Shown: piece by piece, positions 11,457 to 23,934 of the stretch | Layout of the letters: each line of letters opens with the position of its first letter | How positions within the stretch are numbered: the first letter of the stretch is position 1 | DNA from: Apricaphanius iberus | Taxonomy: Eukaryota; Chordata; Actinopteri; Cyprinodontiformes; Aphaniidae | Assembly: GCA_028564705.1 (NCBI GenBank) | Contig: JAPXFQ010002755.1 | Coordinates: 310,001 to 374,000 of the forward strand | Direction of reading: 5' to 3' | Length of the DNA: 64,000 bases | Notes under the pieces: generated by a model | What the model was told of the DNA's origin: nothing | The model's database searches: none | Seen by the model: only the letters and a program-made list of their open reading frames with translations | Program-made: the position numbers and the translations under genes

Positions 11457-13222
11457 TGTTGGGTCACACACACAGCCATCAGGTGGCGCTACTCAGCTCT
11501 AACCCCACAGGAAGTGGAAAAAAGGGTCAACTATAAATAGGACTGCCGCGCTGGCTGCCTGTTTTTAGCCACATAGCCTCCAGCTGGGGCTACCAAGGCA
11601 AGGTCGAAGACTCAAAGAATCTTCATTCGCGGGCAAAGGAGATACGTCTGAGTTCAAGGAGGAACTTGTTCGATGATCAATCAGGTGACTGAAAACCATT
11701 GATAGACAAACCCCGTTGTTCTGCCTAAACTCTGCAGACCATCCCGCATGCTGCTGCCGGCTGCGGTGGTTAACAGAAGAGAAACCGAACCTCCCATCCT
11801 ATTCCTTGGCTAGCAGAGGAAAGCACGAGTTTCTGGAGAAACTCGCCTCAAGGAACCCAAAGACACCAGGTGAATCCTAAATATTGATAAACAAAGATGT
11901 TGTTTATCCCCAGAGCCAGACGAAACCCCTCTGAGTTTCAGGCTGCCGACCGCAGACTGAACCGCATGCCTGAAGCGGATGGAGGTCGCATCCCTTCGTG
12001 CCAGAGGCCGCATTGAGCCGCCGACACACGACTGATAAGAGTGGCCGGGTCGGAGAATCCCAGAGGTACGGTACATGAGTGTCGGGGCCATCCGTCACTC
12101 AGCTGCTAACTAGCTAAGCAACCCTTTGTTAGCCTGCTGGGCTAAAGTCGTCTGAGCCCCTTCACCCATCCACGACGGAGAACACTTGGAAAGCTAATCG
12201 TTCTATAAGGTCTGTTTGGGCAGAGGCAAAATAGATAGGATAACTAATTTTAAAGGTGTTTCCTTTTTATTATTGTTAACATTTTAAGTTTCATCTTCTA
12301 TCATTGGGTAAACCTGAAGTTTTAATCAGTTTTTTCTTAAAGACTTCTCCCGACAGAGAGCCTTTTTAAATCCTGTAATTTGAGCTACTCAATCATACAG
12401 GATTTTCCCGTCTTTGTTTAATGTTTAATAAATGTGTTTGAGCCACTCTAAATGCCCCATGTGCGTCGCAGAGAGCTACAGCTAAGGAAGCCCACGTGTT
12501 GGTTTAGACCGGCGTTTCATAAACAAAGATCGCTATTAAAGGTTCAAACAGAACTCTGTTTAAAAATAGATTGTTTAAGAACAGAAACTAATCTCATTAG
12601 TCGTGTTTGAGCATTAGATTGTTTTACTGCCGTGATCAATCCACAAATTAATTATTCCTCCAAAGATTAATTATAGAATTCTTAAACAAACATTTCTTGA
12701 TCCAAAGAAAGTTAAATTTGGTTATTGGTTTAAATATAAATCAATGGTGCTACATTTTTTAAACTAATTAAAATTAGTTGAACAAATTCAGCTTTCCTTC
12801 CAGCATGAAATCAGAATCTATGGTTTCTCATTTTATTACCTTATTCCTCTTTTTGTGTTCTTTTATTTTAACTATTCATTTATCTTAATCAGTACTGTGC
12901 TCTTTTACTATTGTGGTGATTAAAATATATTTCTTTGATTTACGTAAATAAATCTTTTGTTTGGAAAGTAACGGTTTTCATTTATTGTTCAACACACATT
13001 CATTACAAGGTTTATGGTTAAACGGTAAAGAATTAATTCCTTCAGATTATGAGACTGAGATAGACATTTGGCTATTAAAATAAAATAAAATAAAATTCCT
13101 GATAACAGGTGGTGCCCCGAATAATAATAATTTTCCATAAATTATTAATTTGATTGACTACCATAAGCAGTCGTTTGACTATTAATAGCCAAATAGTTAC
13201 ATTTTTGGTAATATCCCCAACA
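11457..13222 (+). mobile_element. Solo-LTR-like element, copy 2 (complete)
   Basis: The best-defined member of the family. It begins TGTTGGG (11457) and ends CCCAACA (13222), the short inverted TG...CA termini of an LTR, giving 1766 bp. The flanking four bases are GTAT and ATAT, a weak (3 of 4) target-site duplication. CTATAAATAGG at 11531 is a strong TATA box. AATAAA signals follow near 12427 and 12947, so U3-R-U5 order is reasonable. About 11890-13200 aligns block by block with copy 1. GGTGGTGCCCCG at 13109 resembles a primer-binding site but lies 113 bp inside the terminus and is conserved in copy 1, so I treat it as part of the LTR. There is no internal retroviral sequence next to it. The overlapping minus-strand ORFs at 11810-12098 are not genes. 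The length is large for an LTR. Element class (ERV or Gypsy) is not determined. Confidence 0.65.
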
Positions 13223-14000
13223 ATATTATTCAGTCTTTTTGTACTGAGAGTTAGAATTGTTCAGCTCCAGCTGAAAATAACATGTTGTGAGCTACTGAAT
13301 TTATCTTCACTCAATAGTATTCCCCAAAATGTATACAATACAGTCTGATGTGTTTGGCTTTTGGATGTACGTAAGCCACTATGTCATTGTTTTGTTAAAT
13401 TGACAGAACTTGCATTAACGTGTAAATTATTACACTTTACAATATATAGTTTTTTCTAAACATTTAATATACTTACTTGTTTTAAAAAAGTTAGAATGAA
13501 GCAAAAATATTAAGTAGGAACATCTCGAATTGTTAAATTTGTGTAGTTTTAGACCGACAAGTAAAAACTAGAGTAGAAAATATTGAATTGATTTTCTGTA
13601 AGTTTTTAAGTTGGAGCAAAGTATTTAAAATGAATTTAAAATGTAAATGTAATGAGAATGAAATTATAACTTCAATCAAACCTTATATTTCACTTCAAAC
13701 AAACTTGATTCAGTTGTGTGTTACCAGTTGACATGATTTTTTCAAGTTCTTTCAAAGAAAGACATTTTTTCAATGTGTCTGTGCTGTTTTGAAACAGAAA
13801 TAAATAAATAAAACCTATTTGTCCACCCAAATGCCTAAATAACTATCACAAAAACAAACAAAAAACACAGTCAAAGTAAAAAAAAGACCATTAAAACAAT
13901 CAGCAGTTGTTTGTTATTTATCATGAGTTAACTCTATGAATCTGATTTATAATGATTAAATATTTGGCCCATTTGTACGCTGGCCGGGAATTGCAAATCA
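13223..14000. other. AT-rich sequence, no feature seen
   Basis: Strongly AT-rich filler between the LTR-like element and the minisatellite. A 64-codon ORF spanning 13154-13348 starts inside the LTR end and has no recognisable product. Confidence 0.5.
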
Positions 14001-14345
14001 AAATTACATTATCCTGAAACACTTTTACATTTTTACCAAAACAAAATTACATTAACCTGAAACACTTTTACATTTTTACCGAAACAAAATTACTTTAACC
14101 TGAAACACTTTTACATTTTTACCGAATTCTTTTACATTTTTACCGAAACAAAATTACATTAGCCTGAAACACTTTTACATTTTTATCGAAACACTTTAAC
14201 ATTTTTACTTAAACAAAATTACATTAACCTGAAACACTTTTAAATTTTACCTAAACACTTTTACATTTTTACTGAAACAAAATTACATTAACCTGAAACA
14301 ATTTTACATTTTTACTGAAACACATTTACAAGTTTACCGAAAGAC
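14001..14345. repeat. 43 bp minisatellite
   Basis: About eight units of a 43 bp motif built from AAATTACATTAACCTGAAAC and ACTTTTACATTTTTACCGAA. The first three units start at 14001, 14044 and 14087. Later units carry inserted or lost half-units (for example around 14127 and 14195), so the period becomes irregular. The array ends only 36 bp before the pseudogene start at 14381. Confidence 0.9.
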
Positions 14346-14380
14346 TTACAAAGACATGACCTGGAAGTTATAATGCGGGG

Positions 14381-14771
14381 ATGGAATCAGTTGCCAAAGT
14401 TAACGCAATCTTGTTAGCAGCTCAACCTGTGGAAATGTTTTGCCCGTTTTGTGGAATCTATTTTTAAGTTTTAAGAACATTTTGTGGTGATTGTGGACAT
14501 AATTTGGACTTTCTTGCTGATGCAGAGGGAGAAGATATCCATGTCGGTTTTATGGACTGGCTCGTAAAGAATTTCAAGGAAGGCCACTCAAACATTGTCA
14601 TTGTTGACATGATGGAACGGCTTCATAGTCTTGCGAATCGTGAAAACTAAATTAAATAATGCCGGATTCTACCGCAGAAAAAACTATTCACCTGAAGTAG
14701 ATATCAGAAACACCATCAGACTGCAACTTCATGGACCAGGACAGCTTTTACACAGTAAACTTGTGCAATAA
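14381..14771 (+). pseudogene. Zinc-ribbon/integrase-type gene relic
   Basis: From ATG at 14381 the frame reads MESVAKVNAILLAAQPVEMF and then a four-cysteine zinc ribbon: CPFCG (residues 21-25) and FCGDCGHNLDFL. Next comes FMDWLVKNF...IVIVDMMERLHS and a stop at 14648. After a +1 shift, 14664-14768 gives GFYRRKNYSPEVDIRNTIRL and QLHGPGQLLHS. This order (zinc ribbon, helical segment with a VDMM-HS pattern, then YRRKNYS...RLELxGPGQLxG) matches the N-terminal part of fish integrase-core (rve) proteins of transposon origin as I remember them. The integrase DDE core is not present. One in-frame stop (14465, between the two ribbon halves) and the frameshift make it dead, and residues between the HS and GFYRRKN blocks look deleted. 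Sequence after 14786 (GATGTGAGTG) resembles a splice donor. Family name uncertain. Confidence 0.6.
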
Positions 14772-15193
14772 CAAATTTGTCAAGATGTGAGTGAATATTG
14801 CTTAAGAGCAGAGTAGCTACCTTGTAACATCCATAACACAATGATGCTAGCTACCATTAGCTTAATGTCATAAATTAGAATTTTTTTAAATCGAAGTATT
14901 TCATTTACATTAGATAATTAAAAAATATGTTGAATTAAAATGATATCTATTGGTTGCCATAACATCAAGGTATTACTTAATATAGTAATATTATTTTTAG
15001 GTCATGCAAACAGTATTTTCAAGTTTAACACCAACTTACTTTTTACTCAAAGGTGTTGTGTAATGTAAATGCAAAAGAATTATGTTGTTGGTACACAAAT
15101 TCTAAGTTTAAATCCAGCTTTTATTTTCACATCTATTAATTACTATACAACCTGTGGTAACCTACCCCTTCTCCAGGGTTGTAGGGGATGGTT

Positions 15194-15230
<37 letters not shown>

Positions 15231-15548
15231 AAATTTTCCAAACAATTATTGAATATTTAGTCAACTCAGGTATTTTTGATGTGGGAACACTTAATAACGT
15301 TAATACATTTATGGTACTGCAAAACCTTTTACTTTAATCTTTCTGAAAAAAGAGGTAATATTTTACAATCAATTTTTTTAAGTTCACAGAAACTGGAAAT
15401 TTGTAGTCAAATAAAAAAATCATGCAGCCAGATTTATTTGCTTTACTTGGTTTTAATACATTTTTTTAAAAACTTGTTCTTCTTAAAGATGGATGAGATA
15501 AACAATCAAAAATATAATACATTTGAGAATTCAAAATTTGTTTAATCA
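14772..15548. other. AT-rich sequence with poly(A) run
   Basis: No gene recognised. A pure A tract of about 28 bases lies at 15199-15226, which could be a retroposon tail, but I could not identify a body in front of it. The 89-codon ORF at 15276-15545 is low-complexity and has no known relative. Confidence 0.45.
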
Positions 15549-15549
15549 C

Positions 15550-17090
15550 CAGTTATTAAAACAGTACTGTTGAGACTTTTGGCTGAACAGTGACCTGGGG
15601 CTTTGGCTCCCACTTCGTCTTTTCTTCTTCTTTGTCTTCTACCTTGTGGATTTAACTGAACTGACTGATGATTAAAGTAGAACTGTTGATCATCGTGTTG
15701 GGTTTGCTTGCGATATACTGAATGGACTCTGTTTCTCAGCATCCCTTGCACTGGGTCGGCGGCCATTTTGTTGACCAAAACAGTTTCCCATTGGTCGGCA
15801 GCCATTTGGTCAACCCCAACTGCTTCCCATTGGTCAGTTAGTCAGTAACGGCCAATCAATGATGCCACTGAGATAATAAAAGCGCCAGCCGAAGCCTTGG
15901 CCGTTCTCTACCATTCAGCCGACAGAGCTGAAGAAGAAAGGAACGTTCCAATATCCGCTAATGACCCAATTTCATTCTCCTCCCTTTTGATTCTACCGGC
16001 TGGTCCAACAGGAATCACTCTGAATCTACCCTGGGTTTTCTGCACACTGTCCAGTCCAAGCCGAAAAGTTGTCTTTGACCAGGTGTCCAATCCAGAGAGC
16101 ACGTTTCGAGTAGCTGCAGCCCTGAACGTGCTCCAAACTCCATCCCCTCTTTTGCAGACATTGAGGTCTGATCGTGGACTGAAGAACTCATCAAAAGTAG
16201 GAAAGTTCTAATTTTTTTATTCCTGGGTGGAGCTGTTTTACATATAGTGACATATATATTTAAATATATATATATTATATATATGTATACATATAACTGG
16301 TTATTGGTTGTCGCTTGTTTTCCTTATTTGTAAGCAGAAGCAGGGTGTTGTTTTGTTTCATGTTTTTTGTGATCGTTTGATTTCCACGAACCGGGGTTTG
16401 TAGCGCATTCGCTCTGGAAAGAGGAGGAAAGCAGTGGGCAGGTTCTTTGATAATTCCTTTGTCTAGCCTTAGTGCTAACTAAAGCTAGCTAGCTAAGGCC
16501 ATGTTGCTTTTTTTATGTTCCCTGGGTTGGTCGCGCGCATTGATTAAGGTCTCACCTTGTTGATAAACGGGGCCTACCTGCTGCTCACCTCTTCCCCCAC
16601 ACATGTCCACTATGTACGAACATGAAGTCAGGTCCCCCTGTGACCTCAGTTTGTTTTCATTTTGACTTCCGCATACAATTTACCCTCTCCCCGATAGAAT
16701 AGATCCATCCATTTAAAATCGTAGCATAGTGTCATGTAGATTAGATTGAATTTATTTGTGACTGCTTGTGAATCTGTAATAAAGTTCTTAAAATTGAGAT
16801 CAAATCTCTATGCTTCTTTTGATATGGATTAATTCAATACAACAGTAAAAGAATTCCTCCTTCAGATAAAGACCGATAGTCTGGTGTAATTAATATTGCT
16901 TCTTCTTTAGATTAAGTAGTTGGTGGCCCGTTTTTGCACATTTTGTCACTGACAATTCGAGTTTCATCAATAATTATCCCAGAATAGGTTATTGGAATAA
17001 TTATTCCAAATTATTATTAACCAGACAGCTATAACTTCCTCTGTTTCTCATACAATAACTAACATTGGCCTAAATGGCTAAAGCTCTCTT
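15550..17090 (+). mobile_element. Solo-LTR-like element, copy 3 (diverged)
   Basis: A more distant relative of the elements at 200 and 11457. It has the same plan: a promoter region with ATAATAAAAG at 15873, a GC-richer leader, TAATAAAG near 16778, then a U5-like end with AATTCCTCCTTCAGATAAAG (16853) matching the ATTCCTTCAGATTATGAG block of the other two. GGTGGCCCG (16922) and an ATAATTATTCC-rich end follow. Upstream of the TATA box are three 39-40 bp tandem units, described separately. Both ends are uncertain because no matching TG...CA termini were found. ORFs at 15542-16211 on either strand are not recognisable genes. Confidence 0.45.
15749..15845 (+). promoter_or_regulatory. CCAAT-bearing tandem repeats in LTR U3
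   Basis: Two and a half units of 39-40 bp begin at 15749, 15789 and 15828, each opening CA(C/T)TGGTC or similar. ATTGG is an inverted CCAAT box, and the repeats contain GGCAGCCATTTGGTCAACC. They lie 30-125 bp upstream of the TATA-like box at 15873. Tandem enhancer-like repeats in this place are typical of retroviral-type U3 regions. Function is inferred. Confidence 0.5.
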
Positions 17091-20000
17091 AGGTGAACAA
17101 CGTTCTGTAGAGTGAACGGTCATTAGCACAATCCTCTGATATTAACAATATAATACCATGACAACATTTACTGTGGTAAAGATTCAGTGAAGTCTGATCA
17201 GGTTCTTGTATATCCGGAATGTGTATGAAGAATGATGAGGCGCCATCTATTCTTTTCTCTTACTTAACAATGTAGATCACATTTTTTGATTCAATGATTG
17301 GACAAAACTGACGAACTTCTGTAAAAAAAGCAGCAAAGAAATAACACACCTGCTTGTCGTCTCTATTCGTTAAAATTATATGTATTAAAAATTATCCCAA
17401 GACTGAAACTGAAGTAAATCAGCTAAATCCACCTTCACTGGATAATAACATGGGATTCCTGAGATAATGGCATACACCTGCATCTCTCTTCGTGAGCACA
17501 CTCAACAACAGCCGCACACACACACACACACACGCTCTCCTCCCCCTATCTGTTTGTTTTGTTGTGAGCTGTGAGGATAACACCTGCCTCTTCCCGGTTA
17601 ATGGTCTTTTTAATTCCTGGCTCAAACCCATTTAAAAGCAAACCCTTTCACAATTTGCTTAATTTCTGATGTCATTTCCACCCTATAATTACTATTCTCT
17701 CCCTCATATTTATCAGGGAGTGTACCTGCAATGAAAATATAAGACCTTGACACCACTTTCGCAAAATCAAAACAGTATTTAATTTGATGTCTTTGGCCGT
17801 CAAACAGCATTGTTCGAGGGACATAATTAGGACAAATTTATCTTCTCTATTTTTTTTGTATTTTGGGGATATTGCCAAGACATGTGGGACCTTTATGATA
17901 AGAAAGGAGGAAGAAAGCGTTTCAACACCGCGGCCTAGTATCTCCTAGTTATTGTGAACGGCTTTCTGTAAAATTAATGGTTTGGTGGTGGTGGTGGTAG
18001 GGGGGTGGGGGGGGGGGGGGTGCAGATGTAGTTGCAGGGGCATCCAGGTTAGGAAGCAGTCATTTCCTAAACAGCGCTCACGCGGACACACAAGCATGCT
18101 GGAGAGGTAAGAATCGAAGCAGGAATTTGGATCGTTGTCATTGTGTGTTCACAGATGTGTTATTTTTGCATTTTGACCCACGATTTGTATTTTCATTTTT
18201 ACCAATTTGTTAATCAACAAGAGCAAAGTTTGCTTCAGCCCATGTCTATTTTCAGCAATATAAGACATTCCTTAAAACACTACAACTATTACCCATGAAT
18301 ACAAAATATGACTGTTAGCTGTATAAAATATTAATGTGTTTTTTTGTTTTCCCGTTTTGCACTTGTTCACTTTACTACCACTTCAATGGTCTTCACTGAT
18401 CTATATGCACATAGGGAGGAATATGTGCGAGACAACTGCTCCCAGCAGAGTGAAAAATTACTCTCCGGAAACAAACAGATTTTTGTGAGGTTGTTCTGCT
18501 TCTGTGTACAGCCAGATTTTCTGTACACAACCTGCTATATGTTATGTTGTCGAGACTGATTTTTTTTTTCAGCTGCGAGGGAAAATGAATTGCGAAGAGG
18601 ACTGAGAATTTGTTTTCATATTGGCTTGGTGAAGAAGGGTGCCAGAACGGAGGAGGACAGCTGTGGGGGAAGGCTGGCCGACCCGCTGCCTTCTGCCGCT
18701 CCCATGCCTTGCTGCACAGAGTCTGTGACAAAACAAGCCTCCAGGAATACTGGGCAAACACCATGAGCCTCTCACTGGGATCCACACTATTTCCTGAAAG
18801 CGCCATAGCCAAAAAGCATCACACTCCCATTACCGTCTCTTCTTTTTCCAAATCAAATGCTTGCTTCCACATGGCGTCAAAGAATAAATGGAAGATTCCT
18901 GATGAGAGCGAGGATCATTTGAACACAGCATCAGCGGGCAAAGTGTTAAACTGCTAAGAAACATGTTATTTTAACACGCTTTAACAACTTGGGACAGGAA
19001 TAAGGTCAAGCATGTTGTAAGTGATTCCACCTCTTCTCAATCAGCCGAGCTCTAGAAGCTCAGCCAGCAGAGATGAGTCAGATAGCAGACGCTCAGGTAG
19101 GAACCATTTTCACACTGCCACAATTACAGCAGCCATCATTACATTGCTCACTCGGACTCAAATACAGATAGAAGCCCATCCCTGCCTCACTACTCCCCCC
19201 TTTCCCAAAAAATTATGCGCAGGCCAGGAGGAGAAAGTGGCTCACTTCTGTTTGCTAAATTAATCGCTTCCTAAATGGCTCCAGGCCAGGCAAAGTTAAC
19301 ATTTGCAGTTTCAAAGGTTTTCAGCGCTTGCAATGAGCCATGAAATTACTGCATGCCGTCGAAAATGGCAGCTGATGAAAAGCCCAAGGAGCAGGTCCCA
19401 CAGGCAGAGACAGCTTGGAAGTGAAATCTTAAACACAAAGTCTCATTTCTGATTTGGATCGTGGTGAAATTCCGAACCAAACCTGGAGAATGGAGCAGCC
19501 GCTGTCCAAAAAAAAAGCAGGACAAGAAGTGTGACAAGACATATGATGAGCAGCTGTTTGCCCGTTTTGGCAGGCTCGTCTGGAAGTCCTGGGAGGCGAA
19601 GCGAGTGCAGAGGTTGGGTTGGGGGAGCAGAATGCTGATGTTGAGGTGCTTCGGTGAAGCCAAAACGGGCTGACCCCGATTAGGTTTGATTTGATCACGA
19701 GTGCCGCGCTGAAGTCTGCAGACATCAATAAAATATGAAGAGTTGGAGGAAGAATTTAGCTCAGCTAGATGTGAAGTCAGAAATGGTCCAATGTTGGAAC
19801 ACTACTCTTCATACTGAAAGCACTAAGCTGAAACGGAATTAAATTATTTTTGAGTTAATTTCCATTCCGCATTGCATTTCCTCAGTGTACATCCTCAGAG
19901 CTTTGCTGTTATTCCAAAGAGAAACGCTCGAGTGGGATAATTTTAACATACCTTCCTGAGGGAGGCATTAAAAATAATTGTCCAAAAAAGAGATTTCAAT

Positions 20001-20622
20001 ACAGCAGCATCTCTCATCAAAATAAAACAATTATTTCTGCCAATGTCTTAATTTTTGGTAAAAACACACCTTAGCCCCTGCTGTGCCTGGAGTCTTTGGA
20101 GTTTCACTTGCCAAGGGTAGAAAAAAACCCCACCCAATATATCAATCTGAAATCACAGAGCCAAGCAGACACTGTGGATTGGAGAAAAAGATTTGACCTA
20201 TTTTTCAGTGTTGAAGTGACTGACCAATTTAGGAACCAATGTAAGATTTTTCAGTGAGGATATGTGACATGAAAATTGATCCTCAGTTACTTCATATCTG
20301 AGTTGGAAGGTGGGCATTTGATGGTATATGTATTTTACCTAAACCAATTCTAGACTACCCTCTTTCAGGATAAACTCCTTAGCTTCAATTATGTATTGTT
20401 TGAGTGTAATAAAGTTTACTGTATCTTGTTGTGTCTTCTTCATGAATTAATGTAGAGATGTCCCAAAGAAGGCCGCCAACTTTTAGAATGGAAAAGAGGA
20501 CCACGCCCTGACTATCCTAGCAGGGCTAAAGGAATAAAATGTTCTAATTAGCTGAAAACCTGCAACTTATTATCCATGATGATGTCGATGGGGATGGATT
20601 TACTGTATGGATTTGGAAGAAC
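17091..20622. other. Unique stretch, no gene seen
   Basis: Contains a CA run at 17514-17533 and a G-rich run at 18001-18020. Several overlapping ORFs between 18344 and 19728 (up to 139 codons, on both strands) mark a stretch less AT-rich than its surroundings, but none resembles a known protein and they contradict each other in strand and frame. Possible conserved non-coding DNA around 18400-19700. No transposon ends seen. Confidence 0.35.
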
Positions 20623-22189
20623 TTAAAGGAAAAGTTCTTTTTTTTTCATCCTGAACCTTATTTTTAGCAAATATTACGTTCAGTTGCTCACCCAGATAGG
20701 TTCGGAGCCACATGAAGTGCTAAGGGAGATGTTTATATCCAGTCACGATCAGCCAGTGTCATCTTTCCATCTGAAAGATGAATATATACATTTTGGGAAA
20801 TGTTTTTCTCCGCCCTCTGTACGCTATCCCATAATACCCCTAAACAACATGCCGCCAAAACCATAGATGTCCTATGGCTGAAACACTCCCGACTATCAAG
20901 AATCAGCATAAACATGAGTTGCCAGGTATGGATTCAGACCCGGAGCTGGGGGGGTTGGAGCCACAACCACAGCCAAATCAACCTACTAGCAGTTGAAGGA
21001 AATGATGCATTCAATGGTGCTCTCTTGCTGTTAATTTTTTTGAAGTGATGCTAGATTTAATTTGAGCATTCCTGACAAAAGCCTGACTAAAGCCATAGTG
21101 GTTAAAATGGGGAAAACATAAAATCTGGCAACACTAGTCATAGCGTTGCACTGCTTCTGCTTTTGGTGTCGAACTTTGAAGTATGCAGGCAAACTGCAGT
21201 GATTGCTGGATCTTCGTATTACCACCTAAAATATTTTTTGCAAAGGTTAGTGATGATCCAGGTGGGAAAATTCTTACATTTTGTGTTTTGCTGGCGGGTC
21301 TCAAGAAGCCAGGCCACACATCGAGAATGCCAACAGCAAACTTGAAACATAAAACATTCGGCTGGCCTTTCAAGGTATGTGAAAGTCACTAAAAAAACTA
21401 AAAGACACTGCAACAATGTACAAAAACAAAACAAATCATCTACCACTTTTTTATTTTTGTCCATTATTTGACAGGGCCTATATCGTGTTAGTTAGGTCAT
21501 TCTTACAGTTACAGTGTTGGTTGTATCTGACATGACGTTAGACTGATTATATGTGGTTGTGATGGGTTTCCCAAAAATTATGGCTACAAGGATGAAAAAC
21601 TTTCTATTAATTTGGAGTGCAATGAATGTCAGTTTACAATACTTTGTATATTTATAACAGAAAGTCACAAATAGCTTAATTGGCTGTGGCCGCAAAACAG
21701 CTAAACTTCATTTTAAATGACTAAAAATAAAATCTGATAAAATTGGTTACTAAAAGAGATACTACTGCTAAAAAACCTTTTTTTGTTTGTTTGGTTTTTG
21801 GTCAATGTTAGGAAGCGGTGTTGTTCCAAAAATAATTAAACACTTAATTTTTTCCCCAGTCAGTACCTAATGTTTAGTATTAATATGCCCTCTGTTTTCC
21901 TGCGGGAGTAGCTAGCAGTGCATTTTATGACATTTAATAGACTTAAATGCTGTTTTTAAGGGGAAGTATTCCAAGTATTTAGAATAAAGTACTAGGATTC
22001 ATCAAAGTAACGGAATACGTTACACAATACATTTTAAAGCAGGTATTCTGTAACTAAATACATTTACAAAGTATTCTAAATAATATATCCATATATATAA
22101 AGGCCTATATAATTGCAGATAAATTCCCCTCCAGTAAAACAAGTACATTAAGCTTAAAACCTGCATTATCTGCCCATTTTGATGCTCAC

Positions 22190-22480
22190 ATATTTCTCCC
22201 TAGTCTATTCTGTATATTCTGTACTTATTGCTACATATTTTTATTGATTTAAACATCTTTAAATATCCTGCTCTTTTGCACTTTACAACCTTGGTAGGCC
22301 ACTTTATCTGTATTTTTTATCTTAATAACTGCACAGTACTCTGTTGTTGTGAGTATGTTCATTATGTAAATATATTTTTTTCTTGGACTATTATATTGTG
22401 TTCTCTTCTTGCTTTTGCTGCTGTTACAACTAAATTTCCCCTTGTAGGACAGTGAAGGATTGTTCTATTCTATTCTACAC
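22190..22480 (+). mobile_element. LINE 3' tail with TTCTA repeats
   Basis: The end CTGCTGTTACAACTAAATTT, CCCCTTGTAGGACAGTGAAGG and TTGTTCTATTCTATTCTA is the usual 3' untranslated end and microsatellite tail of a common fish non-LTR retrotransposon. Only the 3' part is present. It lies inside the TTAA-flanked element and so inserted later. Confidence 0.6.
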
Positions 22481-23788
22481 ACCAAATAAAATTCTCAATA
22501 AATCACTGTTGATTCCAAATAATGCAAATAATATTTATTTAGCAATGATTTTCAATGTACCAGGTGTACATGCGGCTTAGTGCAAACAAGCTTATGGGGA
22601 CGTGACGAACAACCCGGCTCTTTAATCTGCAGGGAATATCGGCAATAAAGTTTCACAGAAAGCAGCAAAGGGTGATCAAAAATGTCTGCAGATTTGTTGC
22701 TAGGCCCTTTTTATAAAAAAAAGTCGTCAAGGAGGTCTGGAAAGTCGTTATAAATAGCAACAAACAAGCCGAGTTGGCAATACTGGATGGGTGACTCAGT
22801 GCAGGTTTATGAGCTGATATCAAAACAGTGGATGACCAACACTGTTGCTGCGTTTGTCTGGAGTAACTGCAGTTAAATCCCGACCACTGAGTGCATAGGC
22901 CCAACAGACAGCAACGCTGAAAGTATTTATTTATTTATATCCCTATTGAGAGCCGGTAGCTGCAATAAATAAGACAGTGGTGGCTGCACTACTGTGTCGC
23001 CTGTCAGCCAACGTGCATGCGCATCACACAAACCTATGGAGATGAGGCTGCACAGACAGGCCGCTCCGTGTCTTCCTGTTTACCGTCATTATAATCGCAG
23101 AGAGCGGTCATGGAGAAGTCACAGCAAACTACTGCTAAATAGTTAGCCACCCCAGGGCACCCCAGGGCTACATCAACTTCAGAAAAAACCCAATGGGAAA
23201 TACGGCGACAAACTCGAAAAATGCCTTAGAGACCCGAGTAGGGTGTGGCGTCGAAATGTGTCACTCACTCCACGAAATAATCCAGAATGCGGCTTGAAGG
23301 AGTTACATTAATGCCATTTATTTGAAAAGATGTAACTTTATAGTGACAGTGTGTAGTTTTTGTAGTACATCTTTGAAAATAGCCATTAAAATATTATGTA
23401 ATAATAATTACGTAAAGCACATTAATTGCATGATATTGGCGATATTGTAAAATATGACTTGAAAAATCTGTTTTAAAATACATAGGCGCGGGTCCTCTTT
23501 TCAGGGGAAAGCCATATTAGATGATGTCTTTAGTTCTGCAAGAGCCCGGACGGACAAAGCGCACGGAACACGGCCGCTATTAAAACACTGATTTCAAAAT
23601 GCAAAAAAGTTTTGCCATAAATAGATTTTTACCTCTTCGCTAGTTCCAAGCGATGAAAGAGATACTGATGTGCTCGTCATGTTGCTGCAAACAGATAATT
23701 CTCAGGGAATTGAGCGTTTGAAAACAGCACTAGCTGGACCTCCGTTGTTGATTTTCTTACTCAAAAACACAGATACCGCATTATAATA

Positions 23789-23790
<2 letters not shown>

Positions 23791-23841
<51 letters not shown>

Positions 23842-23855
23842 TGTATATATATATA
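23791..23855. repeat. (AT)n microsatellite
   Basis: About 65 bp of AT dinucleotides broken once by CTGT near 23841. Confidence 0.95.
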
Positions 23856-23934
23856 ATTTAGTTGTATTACAGCCTCTAAATCACCCGGAACAGCACTGAT
23901 AAGCACTTCTGAACTGCATTCTGAGGGGAGTAGT

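Noticed and set aside
13109..13120. GGTGGTGCCCCG as a retroviral primer-binding site
   Set aside because: It lies inside the TGTTGGG...CCCAACA termini, is followed by sequence shared with copy 1, and no internal retroviral DNA follows.
15199..15226. Processed pseudogene poly(A) tail
   Set aside because: No gene-like body or target-site duplication found in front of the A run.
18393..18812. 139-codon minus-strand ORF
   Set aside because: No recognisable domain, overlapped by competing ORFs in other frames and on the other strand, and no splice or promoter context.
21134..21392. Cluster of short ORFs as a T2/Kolobok transposase exon
   Set aside because: No THAP or transposase motif could be found in any frame. 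Only the donor-like GGTATGTG at the end is suggestive.
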